A stretch of 64,000 nt of DNA from Cladopsammia gracilis. Lineage: Eukaryota; Cnidaria; Anthozoa; Scleractinia; Dendrophylliidae. The stretch is taken from assembly GCA_022457155.1 (NCBI GenBank), contig JAJGOT010000010.1, positions 933,501-997,500 of the forward strand. Reading direction: 5' to 3'. The notes under the pieces are model-generated. The model saw only the letters and a program-made list of their open reading frames with translations, ran no database searches and was not told where the DNA came from. The position numbers were made by a program, and so were the translations under genes. Within the stretch, counting starts at the first letter, position 1; the number at the start of each line of letters is the position of its first letter. Below are positions 40,101-43,100 of the stretch, one piece after another.

Positions 40101-43100
40101 ACCAAAGTAATTACTCTGACCAATCACAGCAGTCGTAAACGATCCAATGAACCAATCAGGGCTCGAAGCAATTACATGTCGGCGGCGCCAAGCGCGGGAA
40201 AACGCGTGCGAGCGTGGTTTTACTTCTGATTGGTCGAGAAAGTGGCGTGATTTTTTAGCCAATCACAAGGCGTAGCAATTCAAAACCAAAGCAATCACCA
40301 AATTACTTTCGACACTCAATTGAAAACTCTATTTGTATTCTTCATTTCTAGTTGACAGGTAGTGGCGACAAGGGTCCTCCGCCAGACTATCGATTGTATT
40401 CCAGCTCAAAGGTACTTCTTCTTAAAATAAAGTCAATTCATTCGGGGAGCGTAAAGATAGCCTCTGGATGTAAGCAATCGCCCGCTTTATCATAGATTGA
40501 CCAAGACGAAGTCAACAAAAAAATACGCGGCAACCAGGCCCTGCTGGTTGTTTAATAAAAGGTGGATAGCGCTATCCACCGGATATATCACTATGCAGTG
40601 GATAACACAAAGGATTTTGTTAATAATTATTCACTGGAGAGTGATTTATACGGTGGATAGCACCATTCACCTTTTGAACAACCAGGGTCAGGACAACTTC
40701 AAGTTCTCATCAGGACAAAACAAATCAGTCAATGCCATGCGCGATCATCTCCCCCGGGTATACCCCGGTCATTTGATCCCGAGTAGGGACTCCCATATAA
40801 AATTGACGGGGTTAATTGTCAGAAATTTTGAAAGGAAACCCTAAAAGGTATCAGAAACCCGTTTTTGTGGCTGTGGCTCAGATATATTGTTACCCCTACT
40901 CGTTCCAGTCATCATCTTGTTGTGGCTCAGATACATTTTTACTCCTACTCATTCCAGTCATCATCTTGTGGTGGCTCAGATACATTCATCTTGTTGTGGC
41001 TCAGATACATTTTTACTCCTACTCATTCCAGTCATCATCTTGTGGTGGCTCAGATACATTCATCTTGTTGTGGCTCAGATACATTTTTACCCCTACACAT
41101 TCCAGTCATCATCTTGTTGTGGCTCAGATACATTTTTACCCCTACTCGTTCCAGTCATCATCTTGTGGTGACTCAGACACATTTTTACCCCTACTCCTTC
41201 CAGTCGTCATCTTGCTCAGATACATTTTTACCCCTAATCATTCCAGTCATCATCTTGTGGTGGCTTAGATACATTTTTACCCCTGCTCGTTCCAGTCATC
41301 ATCTTGTTGTGGCTCAGATACATTTTTACCCCTGCTCATTCCAGTCATCATCTTGTTGTGGCTTAATAAGGTAACCACTCAGACAGTGGTCATTTTCAAT
41401 TGAAACACCCTTAGTGGCAACAAACCATGAATTTTAACCCCTAAAAGGCACGACGATCACCTCCGTCACTTTTATATAGGAGGCCCCTTCCCCCTCCCTC
41501 TCCCCCTCCCCCTCCCTCTCCCCCTCCCCCTCCCCCTCCCCCGGGCATTTGACTTAACTCCATCACACAGTGAGAAATTTGATCTTTGAGTCGTCTTGAT
41601 ACAGAGGCGTCCACAAGGCGGATGTTGACGGTACACATATTTTTGTTTTGCAGAGAAACGCTACACCAGATACACCTGTTTTAGAGGTAAGAGAGGAATC
41701 TTTTTAAAACAGCTTGTTGGTTTAACACCCAAGCTAGAGTGCCAAAAATCAAAATTCATGGAAAATTCCAAATTTCATTTTCTGAAATATTGAAAAAGAA
41801 ACAGTACCATGAAAAATGCTGTCGAAGAGGTTTCATTTGAAAGGTCACACCATAGGATTCCGTTCACAGACTCAAAAGTTAGAACAAATGGTACCATGCA
41901 AATGATACAAATGGTACCATGCAAATGGTACCATACTGCTGAAGAGGTTTCATTTGAAAGGTCACACCATAGGATTTCGTCCACAGACTCAAAAGTTAGA
42001 ACAAATGGTACCATGCAAAAGTACTGCTGAAGAGGTTTCATTTGAAAGGTCACACCATAGGATTTCATCAACAGACTCAAAAGTTAGAACAAATGGTACC
42101 ATGCAAAAGTACTGCTGAAGAGGTTTCATTTGAAAGGTCACACCATAGGATTTCGTCCACAGACTCAAAAGTTAGAACAAATGGTACCATGCAAAAGTAC
42201 TGCTGAAGAGGTTTCATTTGAAAGGTCACACCATAGGATTTCGTCCACAGACTCAAAAGTTAGAACAAATGGTACCATGCAAAAGTACTGCTGAAGAGGT
42301 TTCATTTGAATGGTCACACCATAGGATTTCATCAACAGACTCAAGCGGTAGACTTACACTACATGTCTCCATAATTGACTCTGGGAGTAAAAAACCGCGC
42401 TAACCTGACGCTATACCTACCGTCCTTTTTGCCAAGAGCTTCATTTATTGTTGTCATTGTTGCTTCACCGCTTTTAGCGTCCTGGTTTCAAAATGATCTT
42501 GGATGCTTACACAAACCAGAAGCACAATTACAAACGACAAAAGGGCAGTAAACACCATCCTGGTCGCTCCTGCAGAGATATTCAGCTCGATAGCAACGTC
42601 ATGGTGGAGAGCGGTGAGTACAGGTCCCCCCCCACCCCCCTCCCCTCAAAAGTTACAACCACCTCGTACAGCATAATAAATTTAACCAACCGACAGATCA
42701 GGTTCAGCTTTGGAAGTGACATTTTTCATGCTGTTCGCAGAGTTTTTGGTCACATGAGCTATCCTTATTTTTTTTATAGATTAAAAGCTTGTGGTTTTAT
42801 ATTCTGGTTGGTGGGGTGGTGAAGGTGAGGTGGAGTAGTGGTTAGCGCGTCAGACTTTCAACCTGGGGTCGTGACTGGATCTCCGGTCTCCGACATTAAG
42901 AAGTTTCCTTACAGAAGAAACTTTGCTCCACAGCACATTCTTTCTCTCCCCACCAAGGCCCTGGTTGTTCAAAAGGTGAATAGCGCTATCTGTTGGATAT
43001 ATCGCGATTGGATAGCGCAATTGGTTTTGTGTTTATCGACTGAATAGTGATTTATCCGGTAGATAGAGTTATCAGTCCACTATTTAAACAACCGGGCGCC

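Noticed and set aside
40862..41370. Repeat-protein gene
   Set aside because: The 49-base minisatellite period is not a multiple of three and frames are open only by composition.
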